A DNA stretch of 64,000 nucleotides from Streptomyces tardus (GTDB taxonomy: Bacteria > Actinomycetota > Actinomycetes > Streptomycetales > Streptomycetaceae). The stretch's first letter is position 1, and each line of letters starts with the position of its first letter. The notes beneath the pieces were generated by a model. The model had not been told where the DNA came from, ran no database searches, and saw only the letters and a list, made by a program, of their open reading frames with translations. The stretch lies in the NCBI RefSeq assembly GCF_018101125.2, contig NZ_JAELVF020000004.1, positions 62,001 through 126,000 of the forward strand, given 5' to 3'. Both the position numbers and the translations under genes were made by a program. This document shows positions 44,479 through 52,995 of this stretch, piece after piece.

Positions 44479-45444
44479 TCAGCGCTGGATGCGCCAGGCG
44501 CTTTCCGGGCCGGTGGTGCAGCGCTCCAGGATCAACCGCCGGTCGTGGTGCCCCTCGGCGGCCTTGCCGACGCGCAGGCACTGGTGGTTGCTGGCGAAGT
44601 TCCGGATCTTGAAGGTGCCGTTCCCGGCGTCCTCGAACCACCAGAGCTGGTTGTCCTCTTCGATCCCGGGGTGGCAGAACGCCTGGCCGAGCGGCGTGCC
44701 GGGCGGCTGAGGACCGCGTGTCGGCACGTCGAAGCAGAGGTCGTCCTTGGTGTTGGCGATGATCGCCAGCGGCGCCCCGCCGGGGCCCCGGTCCTCGTAC
44801 TGGATACGGATGTCCCAGAGCTGGTTGTCCTTGGATGTGCCGTTGCAGCGGTGCTGGTTGATGGACTTGCCGGTCTTGCCGGGCCCGTAGCCGGGCACAT
44901 CGGCGCACAGGCCGGTCTCGACGTTCTTCAGCAGCACCTTGGACCGCAGCTGCGGTCCCTCGGCCCGGTTGTCGCGCAGCATCTCCGCCGCGCTCTCCTT
45001 CTCCGGGGTGGGCGTGGGCGCCGGCGGCGCCGGCTTCGCGGCCTCCGCGGCGGCCTTCTTCTTCTCTTCGTCCTCCTTCTTCTTGCGCTCCTCCTCGCGC
45101 TTCTCCCGCTCCCGCTGTTCGGCGGCGTGGGACTCGGTGAGCTTCTTCTCCTCAGCCGCCTGCTCGGCGGCCACCTGCTGCTTCTTCTCCTCCTCGGCGT
45201 TCTGGTACGTGCGCCAGGCGCCGAGGCCCAGGGTGGCGCCGGCCGCGAGTGCCATGACGGCCACCGCGCCCGCGATCCTGGTGCCTACACGGGACCGCTC
45301 GCCCGGCTGCTGGGCGCTTGTCGCCAGCGCGTCGACGAACCGCGCCCGACGGCGCCGCTTCTCGTCGTCCTGCTCCGTCTCAGCCAACGTCCGTTTCCCA
45401 ACTCGCAGGTGTTCGACAGTGGTTGCGCGGACCTCTCCGGACAT
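44479..45444 (-). CDS. Membrane-anchored ricin-B lectin (RICIN) domain protein with coiled-coil stalk
   Basis: 321 aa. Residues 1-55 are basic and cytoplasmic, followed by one transmembrane helix (IAGAVAVMALAAGATLGLGAW, about 58-78), a Lys/Glu-rich coiled coil (EEEKKQQVAAEQAAEEKK to KKEDEEKKKAAAEA), a Pro hinge, and a beta-trefoil RICIN domain. The trefoil shows three repeats with QLW or AWR ends: KDNQLWDIRIQ, EEDNQLWWFEDAG and ESAWRIQR. RICIN domains bind sugars. The layout places the lectin outside the cell on a rigid stalk, perhaps on cell-wall or extracellular glycan. Next to the ESX locus, but a link is only positional. Confidence 0.85.
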   Translation of the reverse strand: MSGEVRATTVEHLRVGKRTLAETEQDDEKRRRRARFVDALATSAQQPGERSRVGTRIAGAVAVMALAAGATLGLGAWRTYQNAEEEKKQQVAAEQAAEEKKLTESHAAEQREREKREEERKKKEDEEKKKAAAEAAKPAPPAPTPTPEKESAAEMLRDNRAEGPQLRSKVLLKNVETGLCADVPGYGPGKTGKSINQHRCNGTSKDNQLWDIRIQYEDRGPGGAPLAIIANTKDDLCFDVPTRGPQPPGTPLGQAFCHPGIEEDNQLWWFEDAGNGTFKIRNFASNHQCLRVGKAAEGHHDRRLILERCTTGPESAWRIQR

Positions 45445-45554
45445 TCCACACCCGGGCAGTCAACCATCGTGCATCCGTGCCGTGCCGCCCGCGCGGGCGC
45501 GATGAGCGCGGAATGAGCACAAGGTGAGCAGCGTTCGCAGGACTGCTTCCGTGC

Positions 45555-47624
45555 TCATCTGGGCATCGGACCGTAGAGCTCGCGCTCGCGCAGCAGCTCC
45601 GCAGCCCTGGCCAGTGCCGAGGACAGCCGTCGGCGGTAGGTGCCGAAGGAGAGCCCCGCCCGGCTCGCGGCGGCCTGCTGGCTGCGCGGCCCGCTCAGAT
45701 AGGTGATCTCCAGGACGTCGCCGAGCTGGCGCCGTCCGGGATGCGAGCGCAGCTGCGCCACCGTCTCGACGAGCGCCTCGCGCAGCTCCGAGGAGTCCCC
45801 GCCGGGCGACACCAGCCGGGTCGCCAGCAGCGGGCTCTCGGCGAGCTGGCGCGGATCCAGCGCGCTGCGGTAGGCGTGCTTGACCGCGTCGGCGAACTCC
45901 GGCCAGGGCATGACGGGTTCGGTTCCGGCCTCGGGGGCGCGGGCGGCCGAGGGTTCGTCGGCAAGCAGCCGGGTGCGCAGCGTCGCGGCCCAGCGGTCGA
46001 ACGGCGTGCCGCGCCAGTCCTGTACGAACGGCAGCACGCGCTCGCTGTCCGGACCGTGCATCGTGCCCGCCCGCCGATGGCCGTAGAGGGTGAGCATCGG
46101 CGCGAGCCCGCGCGGTCCCTCGCGGGTGCAGGTCCAGCTCATCGCCAGCCCCGGGGCGGTCGCCCACAGGGTGGTCAGCACCGAGCACGCCGCCGCCGTG
46201 CTGCCCGTGATCCAGCGGGCCAGCAGCAGGCGTTCGGCTCGACGCAGCGGTGAGCGGTCGGCGGTGTGCGCGAGCGCCGCGTGGGCGACGGGGTCGTCCG
46301 GGATCCTGGTCGAGCCCGCCTCGAGGCTCGGGGCGATCACCGCGCCGACGATCTGCCCGAGGCCGTCCTCGGCGACGGTGAAGGCGGTCGGCTGGTGCTG
46401 CCACCACCGCAGGGCCAGCCGGCCGGCGGCGACTCCGTGCTCCTTCTCGACGCCCGCCAGTACCTCTTCCAGGTCGTCGGGACCGGCGGGGCGCAGCCGC
46501 TGCCGATCGGCGTCGCGCCAGTCGACGGCGTCCCAGGCGATCCTGTGGGTGCGCCCCAGGTGCGCCAGCCCGGCCCCGAACACCCAGCGCGAGCCGGTGC
46601 GTTGGCGTACGCGCTCGACCTGGTAGCCGTACAGGCGGCGGAAGAGGCGCTCGTACTTCTCCGGGCCGCGCCAGCGCAGGTCGGTCAGGAGCGCGTCGCG
46701 CGCCAGGGGGTGCGGCACCAGGCCCTCGGCCGTGTTCTGGACGAACGAGAGCCCGCGCAGCCAGTCGCACAGCTCCCTGCCCTCGGCCGCCGAGACCTCC
46801 AGGGCGTACCGCACCAGCTCCTCGCTGGTGACGCGGGCGAGCGAGAGCACGTGCAGCGCGTCCGTCTGCGGCAGTGTCGGCGACTCGCGCAGCAGCAACC
46901 GCAGCAGTTCGCCGACGAGTTCGGGGGAGCCTTGCAGTCCGGTGACGTGCCGCGGCCCGGCTGCGGAGCCGTGGTCGTCCTGGGGGCCAGCCGGGTACAT
47001 GCCCTGGTCGCCGGGGTCGGCGAGGAGCACGAGAGCGAGCGGAAGACCGTGGGCGGCTCGGACCAGAGCGGCGGTCGCGTGCTCCGACACCCCCCGGTTG
47101 CGCAGGAGTTGAGCGGCCTCGACGTCGTTCATGCCGCCGAGGCGCACGCTGCGCAGCACGTGCCACCACTGCGCGTCGGTGCGCCACTCGACCGAGGGAG
47201 GCCGTCTCCCCGCGACGACCACCAGAAGGTGGGAGGGCATCCGCGGCAGGAAGACGTCCCGCAACCAGCTCTCGACCGGGCCCAAGAGCTCACCCGAGTC
47301 GACGACCAGCACATGGGCGTCCTCGGTGGGGCCCTGCGCAGCCAACGCGGCCTCGAACGCCTCGGGTTCGGCCTTCACATGGCGCATGTCGACGGTACGG
47401 GCGACCCGTTCGTGCGTCTGCGCCTCGTCCGCGAACCGTCGCAGCAGCGCGGTCTTGCCGACGCCGCCCATCCCGTGCAGCCACACCACCGAGCAACCCT
47501 GCCGCTCGCCGAGCAACAGCTCGCGCAGCAGACGCAGTTCGGCCGATCTGCCGGTGAACATCTTGTTCCGTAAGGCGGCGAGCATCTCCGCGTACGAACG
47601 CTCGGGTATGTGGCCGGAGGACAT
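45555..47624 (-). CDS. NB-ARC/AAA-like ATPase with C-terminal helix-turn-helix-like region
   Basis: 689 aa from ATG 47624. In-frame sequence up to 47846 is Pro/Arg/Ala-rich and probably not translated. After FTGRSAELRLLRELLLGE comes VVWLHGMGGVGKTALLRRFADE (Walker A), VLVVDSGELLG (Walker B region) and HLLVVVAGRRPP (sensor-like), an NB-ARC/AAA_16 layout, then HGLPLALVLLADPG (GLPLA motif). A helical middle follows. The end QQAAASRAGLSFGTYRRRLSSALARAAELLRERE resembles a sigma-region-4-type HTH. A STAND-type regulator or a stress-sensing ATPase fits. Effector and ligand unknown. It reads toward the RICIN gene. Confidence 0.75.
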   Translation of the reverse strand: MSSGHIPERSYAEMLAALRNKMFTGRSAELRLLRELLLGERQGCSVVWLHGMGGVGKTALLRRFADEAQTHERVARTVDMRHVKAEPEAFEAALAAQGPTEDAHVLVVDSGELLGPVESWLRDVFLPRMPSHLLVVVAGRRPPSVEWRTDAQWWHVLRSVRLGGMNDVEAAQLLRNRGVSEHATAALVRAAHGLPLALVLLADPGDQGMYPAGPQDDHGSAAGPRHVTGLQGSPELVGELLRLLLRESPTLPQTDALHVLSLARVTSEELVRYALEVSAAEGRELCDWLRGLSFVQNTAEGLVPHPLARDALLTDLRWRGPEKYERLFRRLYGYQVERVRQRTGSRWVFGAGLAHLGRTHRIAWDAVDWRDADRQRLRPAGPDDLEEVLAGVEKEHGVAAGRLALRWWQHQPTAFTVAEDGLGQIVGAVIAPSLEAGSTRIPDDPVAHAALAHTADRSPLRRAERLLLARWITGSTAAACSVLTTLWATAPGLAMSWTCTREGPRGLAPMLTLYGHRRAGTMHGPDSERVLPFVQDWRGTPFDRWAATLRTRLLADEPSAARAPEAGTEPVMPWPEFADAVKHAYRSALDPRQLAESPLLATRLVSPGGDSSELREALVETVAQLRSHPGRRQLGDVLEITYLSGPRSQQAAASRAGLSFGTYRRRLSSALARAAELLRERELYGPMPR

Positions 47625-49602
47625 CGCCTTCACCACTTCGCCGCAGGTGTCCCGGGCGCCGCCTCGGAGGCCGGACGGCCGGGCTCCTGCGGGGGCGTGG
47701 GCCGGGCTGCACCGAGGAAGAGCTGCGCGGTGTGCGGCCCGGTCCGGCTCCGGGGGAGGGCCGCCGGTCCTCGTCGGCCGCGGAGGGCGGTCGGCCCCGC
47801 CGTACGCGCCGCTCGGGCGTTCTGCACCCCTCATCACCTCGGCCACTACTTCCGTGTCATCGTGTCATTGAACGCCACTGTGTCGCTCGGTGACAAAAGT
47901 ATCAACCCGTGTGGTGTGAAACCTGCGGCAGTTGTGACATCGGGGACGAGCCGGGAGGACTACCGAGACCGTACAACCAGCGCCGCCGCGTGGGGAGTCG
48001 AGCGCTCCACCGGCGGCTGTCCGTACGGCGTCGGGTCCGTGCGTGCGGAAGTCCCGTCGGCCCCGGCGCCGCCGCCTGCGCAGCCCGCGGTCACGGCTCC
48101 GGCAGGGGCGTGCATTCTGTGGTGGGAGTGGCGGACGTACGACGCCGACCACTCGTGTCTGACATGTGCGTCTCCTTGCAAAGGTGTCCTGTACATGGCG
48201 TTACCTGCTCGGACTTCCCCGACCCAAACCCGGAGTCCGCTATTGCCCGGCGAGGATCCCTTCCTCGCAGCTCAAGAGGGTGCTCAGCGCTCGCTGTTGC
48301 CGACAATGCCCGCGCCCGCGATGTCTCCCACGCGCTCCCGGCCCCTCCCCGACCCCACACGATCCAGCCACCAGCCCCGTGCACCCACCGCGGGCGCAGG
48401 CAGTCAGTGCTGCCGAAGCTTCGTGCCGGCCGTCCTGCCGCCCTGCGGCCCTGCCGTCGTGGTGAACGTCGTCGCCCGGTGGCTGCAAGTCGCCGGCGCC
48501 CGGAAGCAACCTCCAAGTGGGCGGCGTGAGTTCGTGAGCGGGCGTGCGGGGCGGGGAGCGGAAGTCTCACGGTCCCCGTTCCGCCGACGTTCCGGCAGAA
48601 CGGGCGGCGAACCGTCCCGAACGGGGGCGGTGGGAGCCGCGGGCTGCACCGCACTGCTGCACACCGGGCTGTGCGAGGGCGTTCTCCGGCGGCCCGCGGG
48701 AAGACCGGACTCCGTTCGGGCGAAGAGAGCTTCCGCCTCTCGTGCCGATAACGAATCCACCCAGCCGCGTTTGCTTCACGGACCACGGGAACCCGGTGGG
48801 CGGTCGCGGCGGGCAGGTTCCGGCTGCGCGTTGGGCGCGGTCGAGAAGAGGGGCCACGGTGGTGTGGTGAGGAACTGGAGGGGCGGCGCCGAAAATCTCC
48901 CCATGGCGAAATCGACTCCGCTTCTGCTTCGCCGTCTCCGAGACATTTCCTGACGGCAATGGAATGCGAACGGGGCGGGGGTCGGACCCGATACGGCCGA
49001 CGTGGCCGAAACCGCGCCGCCGAGGAGCGGGAGTCGCAACTCCTGTGGAACGGGCATTGAACGGGCCCGACCGCAGCGCTTTCCCGTACAACCGGGCTTG
49101 CGGGCGGACGTCGGGCCGGGCCGAATCCTGCTGCCCGTCGACGAGTTGCGCGGTGCGGCACCGACTGCGGGAGGCGGGTTCACAGCCTGCTCACGGGTGT
49201 CTGACGCATACACCGTCCGGGCGGGCCCAGACTGCGGGCGGCGGCCGAAAGCAGCGGCCGTCGCAGGTCGTTGCTCGACCGTCGGGTCACCGCAGCGTCT
49301 TTCGGCGACGGCCCGGCGCTTCCGCTCCGGCGCAAGCCGCGGTGACGAGATCTGGCCGATACGCGCCTGCGAGAATGTCTTATTCCGGGCTTTCGTCGCT
49401 CTTCGCTCCCGTACAGCGTTAAGTCGTCAGCTTCTTCCGGAGTTTCACCGAAGAGCTCAGTGTCCGCTCAACCCGTACTGTGACCGGAAAATCCTGTCGG
49501 CCATTGCCGCCGTGCCACCACCGAGCTGTCACAGGCCGTTCTCAGGATTTCAATCCGAACACCGAAAGGGACGCGCTGCTCAAGAGCTTCGAGAGGTGCC
49601 GG
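47625..49602. other. About 2 kb with no well-supported gene
   Basis: Several ORFs of 100-450 codons exist in all frames, but their translations are Arg/Pro/Ala-rich and match nothing recognisable. Codon-position G+C bias is not consistent. Exceptions are a 24-codon minus-strand ORF with an excellent ribosome site (48091-48165), and AT-richer patches near 48890-48960 and 49360-49600 that probably hold the SARP promoter. It may be a decayed gene region. Confidence 0.5.
48091..48165 (-). CDS. Possible 24-aa peptide with strong Shine-Dalgarno
   Basis: ATG 48165 is preceded by AAGGAG with a 6-nt spacer, the best such site in this 2-kb gap. The ORF encodes MSDTSGRRRTSATP followed by TTECTPLPEP, with one Cys and many Thr/Ser. 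No family recognised. It could be a small peptide, a leader peptide or chance. It lies 466 bp upstream of the ATPase gene on the same strand. Confidence 0.3.
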   Translation of the reverse strand: MSDTSGRRRTSATPTTECTPLPEP

Positions 49603-50376
49603 ATGTCCAAGGGGGAGACGTCAGGGATGCTGGAAGTCAGAATACTGGGCGGTATCGAGGCCTTGAGGAGCGGTTCCGTCCTCGCACTGGGCCCGGATCA
49701 ACGGCGGGCGGTACTGGGCGTTCTCGCCCTGGAGGCGAACCGTCCGGTCAGTCTGCAGAAGATCACGCGCATGCTCTGGGGCGGCGACTCGCCCGAGGGG
49801 GCCAAGGGAAGCATCCAAGCGCACATAAGCCGGCTGCGTTCCGTCCTCTTCGCCGGGGGCGAGCACAGGGAAGCAATCGAAACGGTGCCCGGCGGCTACC
49901 GGTTGGTGCTCGAGTCGGGCCGAGTGGACATCGTCAGGTTCGACGAGTTGGTCGCGCGGGCCCGCCGTGCCGGGGACAGCGAGGCGAGGGCTCTCTACAG
50001 CGAGGCACTGCGGCTGTGGCGCGGCCGGCCGATGGCGACCGCGCGTTACCTCGAGTCGCTCTCCTGCGCACTGCAGGAGAAATGCCTGCTCGTCTACGAG
50101 GACAGCGTGGAGACTCGTCTGCGGCTCGGCGAAGCCGCGCAACTCGTTCCCGAGCTCACGGCCATGGCCCACGAACACCTGCACCGACCACGACTCACCG
50201 GTGCCCTGATGAAGGCGCTCCAGAGCTCGGGCAGAACCGCCGAAGCCCTGCACCACTACGACCTGGTCCGGCGCAATCTGGTGGAGCAGGCCGGCCTCGA
50301 ACCCGGCGTCGAGCTGCGTCGATTGCAGGCGGCCGTGCTGCGCGAGGAGGACTCGCGGCAGAAAGCACATCTGTGA
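49603..50376 (+). CDS. SARP-family (AfsR/BTAD) pathway regulator
   Basis: 257 aa from ATG 49603 (GAGAGG 6 nt upstream); ATG 49627 is also possible. N-terminal OmpR-type winged helix: LEVRILGGIEALRSGSVLALGPDQRRAVLGVLAL, SLQKITRMLWGGDSP and AKGSIQAHISRLRSVL. The BTAD domain follows from about residue 100, ending EALHHYDLVRRNLVEQAGLEPGVELRRLQ. SARPs activate adjacent antibiotic or peptide gene clusters by binding direct repeats near -35. It is the first gene of the lasso cluster, 75 bp ahead of the RRE gene, so it is the likely cluster activator. Confidence 0.9.
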   Translation: MSKGETSGMLEVRILGGIEALRSGSVLALGPDQRRAVLGVLALEANRPVSLQKITRMLWGGDSPEGAKGSIQAHISRLRSVLFAGGEHREAIETVPGGYRLVLESGRVDIVRFDELVARARRAGDSEARALYSEALRLWRGRPMATARYLESLSCALQEKCLLVYEDSVETRLRLGEAAQLVPELTAMAHEHLHRPRLTGALMKALQSSGRTAEALHHYDLVRRNLVEQAGLEPGVELRRLQAAVLREEDSRQKAHL

Positions 50377-50451
50377 CAAGCGAGCGGCAAGAGCCCGCCC
50401 ATAGCGTCGGGCGAAGCTTCGAATCCTCCGTTCCATCTTGAAAGGTGTGCC

Positions 50452-50715
50452 ATGCCCGCACTTCGCGATTGGCTGGCGATCACGGAAACCGACTACGGCT
50501 CCGTGCTGCTCGACATGAACAGCGGGAGCTACTGGAACCTCAACCACACCGGCGCGATCGTGGTGGACACGCTGCGCCGGGGAGGGAGTGCGGCGGATGC
50601 CGTGACAGCCGTTCGCCGGCACTACGACATCGGCCCGGACGAGGCGGAGCGCGATGTCGCCGATCTGCTCGACCAGCTCCGACAGGCGGGCATCCTTGAC
50701 GAAAAAACCAAGTGA
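50452..50715 (+). CDS. PqqD-like RRE protein of lasso-peptide biosynthesis (B1)
   Basis: 87 aa. PqqD fold: DYGSVLLDMNSGSYWNLNHTGAIVVDTLRRGGSAADAVTAV, then HYDIGPDEAERDVADLLDQLRQAGIL. This is the RiPP recognition element that binds the leader peptide and presents it to the B2 protease. A good AAAGG ribosome site. Its stop lies 1 bp before the ABC transporter ATG, so the two are coupled. Confidence 0.92.
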   Translation: MPALRDWLAITETDYGSVLLDMNSGSYWNLNHTGAIVVDTLRRGGSAADAVTAVRRHYDIGPDEAERDVADLLDQLRQAGILDEKTK

Positions 50716-50716
50716 C

Positions 50717-52471
50717 ATGCCGCAGTCGGCGAATCCGCGCGTGGGCTACCGGCACGTTCTGGGGCTGGTCCGGGGAAACGTGCGGTGGGTCGCGCTCGCG
50801 GTGGTCCTGACGCTGTTCGCCTCGCTGCTCGGCATCGTCCAACCACTCGTGGTGCGCGAGGTCATCGATTCGGCGGGCACGACGAACGTCGCCTGGACGA
50901 CTGTCGCTGTGCTGGTCCTGCTCTTCGTCGGGCAGGCCGCGGTGCGGGCGGTGGGCCAGTTCGTGCTGCACCGCACCAGCGAGATGGTGGTGCTGGGCAT
51001 CCGGCAGCGCCTGATCGGCAGGCTGCTGCGGCTCCGGATGGAGGCGTACCACCAGAACCGGGTCGGCGATCTGATGTCCCGGACCAGCGCGGACGCCACG
51101 GCGGTACGCAGGGTGATCAGCGAGGGCGTCACCGATCTGATCACCGGCGTGGTCGGACTGGTCGGCACCGTGGCACTGATGATCTGGCTGGACTGGCTGC
51201 TCTTCCTCATCGTGGTCGGCATGGTGGCGCTGGCTGCCGCGGTCGTCGGCACCCTGCTGGCGGGCATCAGGTCCGCCTCGCTCGCCACGCAGAACGCGCT
51301 GGGCTCGATGTCCGCGGACCTGGAGCGCGCACTGAGCGCGATTCGCACCGTCCGGGCGAGCCGGGCGGAGCAGCGCGAGGACGCCAGGATCGGCGAAGCG
51401 GCGCACGAGGTGTACGCCGCCAGCGTCCGGATGGCCAAGCTGCGGTCGCTGACCAGTCCGGCGATGGAACTGGCGGTCAACGGGTCGCTGATGGTGGTGC
51501 TGCTGGTCGGCGGACTCCGGGTGGCCGGCGGTCAGAGCTCGCTCGCCGACCTGGTGGCGTTCCTGATGTACCTCACGTACCTGGCCATGCCCATCGGCTC
51601 GGTCTTCGAAGCCGTGGTGGTGGTGCAGGAGGGCAGCGGTGCGCTGTCGAGGATCGCGGCCACCGAGCGGCTGCCGCAGGAGCAGACCGGCCGCTCGCTC
51701 GAGCCCGCCGCACCGCGAGTCCGCCCGAAATCCCGCCCGGGCTCGAACGAACCGATTCTCGAATTCCGCAACGTGCATTTCGGATACGACCGGGAAGCGG
51801 TACTGTGCGGCACTTCTTTCGTCGTTCCCCGGCAGGGTTTCGTGGCGCTCACGGGATCTTCGGGGGCCGGAAAGTCGACGATCTTCAATCTTGTCGAGCG
51901 GTTCTACCACACGCACTCCGGCACGATCCTCTTCGACGGCGAGGACATCGCGCAGCAGGAGCTCGGCTCCTACCGGTCCCGCATAGCGCTGGTCGAGCAG
52001 GAATCGCCGATACTCCACGGTTCCCTCCGCGACAACCTCCTCTACGCGGCACCCGGCGCGGACAGCGAGGCAGTGCGCCGCGTGCTAGGCATGGTCAATC
52101 TCGACGGTCTCGTCGCCAGGCTTCCACACGGTCTCGACACGGCGGTGGGCGAACACGGCAGCCGACTCTCCGGCGGCGAGCGGCAACGGGTGGCGATCGC
52201 CCGCGCGTTGCTCACCGAACCCGATCTGCTGTTGCTGGACGAACCGACCTCTCATCTCGACGCCGAGAACGAGGCGGCCTTCGTCTCCGTGCTGCGTGCG
52301 GTGGCGCAGGAGTGCGCTCTGCTGGTGATCGCGCACCGCTTCACCACCATCAGGGCCGCGGGCCGCGTCGTGGTTCTGCAGGACGGAGTCGTATCGGCCA
52401 CCGGCGACCACGAGGAGCTGCTGGCGGACAGCAGTTTCTACCGGGTCATAGCGGGGGTCGAATCGAACTGA
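50717..52471 (+). CDS. ABC transporter, fused permease/ATPase (lasso-peptide exporter, D protein)
   Basis: 584 aa from ATG 50717. Six transmembrane helices (about 20-300), then an ATPase domain: GSSGAGKSTIFNLV (Walker A), LVEQESPIL (Q-loop), LSGGERQRVAIARALL (signature), LLLLDEPTSHLDAE (Walker B) and VIAHRFTTI (H-loop). The order TMD-NBD is that of a half-size exporter acting as a homodimer. In lasso clusters this gene exports the product and gives self-immunity. It is followed by a clear intrinsic terminator. Confidence 0.92.
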   Translation: MPQSANPRVGYRHVLGLVRGNVRWVALAVVLTLFASLLGIVQPLVVREVIDSAGTTNVAWTTVAVLVLLFVGQAAVRAVGQFVLHRTSEMVVLGIRQRLIGRLLRLRMEAYHQNRVGDLMSRTSADATAVRRVISEGVTDLITGVVGLVGTVALMIWLDWLLFLIVVGMVALAAAVVGTLLAGIRSASLATQNALGSMSADLERALSAIRTVRASRAEQREDARIGEAAHEVYAASVRMAKLRSLTSPAMELAVNGSLMVVLLVGGLRVAGGQSSLADLVAFLMYLTYLAMPIGSVFEAVVVVQEGSGALSRIAATERLPQEQTGRSLEPAAPRVRPKSRPGSNEPILEFRNVHFGYDREAVLCGTSFVVPRQGFVALTGSSGAGKSTIFNLVERFYHTHSGTILFDGEDIAQQELGSYRSRIALVEQESPILHGSLRDNLLYAAPGADSEAVRRVLGMVNLDGLVARLPHGLDTAVGEHGSRLSGGERQRVAIARALLTEPDLLLLDEPTSHLDAENEAAFVSVLRAVAQECALLVIAHRFTTIRAAGRVVVLQDGVVSATGDHEELLADSSFYRVIAGVESN

Positions 52472-52483
52472 GAAGAATCCCCG

Positions 52484-52515
52484 AACTCCCCGGCGCTCCC
52501 GTGCGCCGGGGAGTT
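52484..52515 (+). terminator. Intrinsic terminator inside the lasso cluster
   Basis: 13-bp perfect stem (52484-52496 with 52503-52515), 6-nt loop TCCCGT, followed by TCTTCG. It separates SARP-B1-D from the precursor, which therefore needs its own promoter in 52516-52713. Confidence 0.88.
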
Positions 52516-52713
52516 TCTTCGTGATTGACGAGCATCTTCGAGACGCTTGTTTCTCGCTGCCGCTCTCTGCTTTCTTGCGACAAGCGACGAACAAGTGGTC
52601 GGCAAGCCGACTCCGATAGATTTGCACTTGTCCGGGTCACCCGGGTGCCGGAAAGAACGGCAGGATTGTTCGTTCCGGAAAAGGGACACACTCGAAAAGA
52701 TTGGGGTACGGCC
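52516..52713 (+). promoter_or_regulatory. Precursor promoter region
   Basis: 198 bp, AT-richer than the rest of the window. GATAGATTT around 52,614-52,622 is a plausible -10 region. The ribosome site is TTGGGG before ATG 52714. SARP-type direct repeats were not identified with confidence. Confidence 0.35.
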
Positions 52714-52833
52714 ATGGCCAAGGTTTATGCACGTCCGACGCTGCGCAAGGCGGGTTCCTTCAAGAAGGACACCGGTTTCGCCGGCTACTTCAAGAACGAC
52801 GCTGTCGGCCCGTGGCGCCTCTGGCGCAAGTGA
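52714..52833 (+). CDS. Lasso peptide precursor (39 aa)
   Basis: The leader MAKVYARPTLRKAGSFKKDT has the full lasso motif: Tyr5-x-x-Pro8-x-Leu10-x3-Gly14-x-Phe16-x3-Thr20. The rest is GFAGYFKNDAVGPWRLWRK. By the family rule that Thr is the penultimate leader residue, cleavage falls after the next Gly, giving an 18-residue core F1 to K18 with a ring F1-D8. If cleavage is right after Thr, the core is 19 residues with ring G1-D9. The tail has two Trp, two Arg and a C-terminal Lys, a strongly basic, aromatic end. The xxGxxxND ring resembles anantin (GFIGWGND) and citrulassin rings, but the tail matches nothing I know. Confidence 0.9.
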   Translation: MAKVYARPTLRKAGSFKKDTGFAGYFKNDAVGPWRLWRK

Positions 52834-52897
52834 GCTCCGACTGACCGGCGCCGGCGGCACCGAAGACTGAGCCGCCGGGGTCTGCCGTCCTGAGTCT

Positions 52898-52933
52898 CCG
52901 CCCGGTGGCCGGGTTCAACCGGCCACCGGGCGG
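52898..52933 (+). terminator. Hairpin between precursor and cyclase genes
   Basis: 15-bp perfect stem (52898-52912 with 52919-52933), 6-nt loop GTTCAA, 65 bp after the precursor stop and 63 bp before the cyclase start. It probably attenuates readthrough, so the precursor is made in excess over the enzymes. Confidence 0.8.
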
Positions 52934-52995
52934 AGCCGGATCAGTTCAGCCGGCCGCCGGAGCAGCCCGGTGCGCCATCACCGATGGGAACTGCC

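Noticed and set aside
47625..47846. N-terminal extension of the NB-ARC-like ATPase to GTG 47846
   Set aside because: The added 74 residues are Pro/Arg/Ala-rich and look non-coding; ATG 47624 starts just before the conserved domain.
47610..48953. A 447-codon plus-strand ORF in the 2-kb gap
   Set aside because: Translation is Arg/Pro/Ala/Ser-rich with no domain and no suitable ribosome site.
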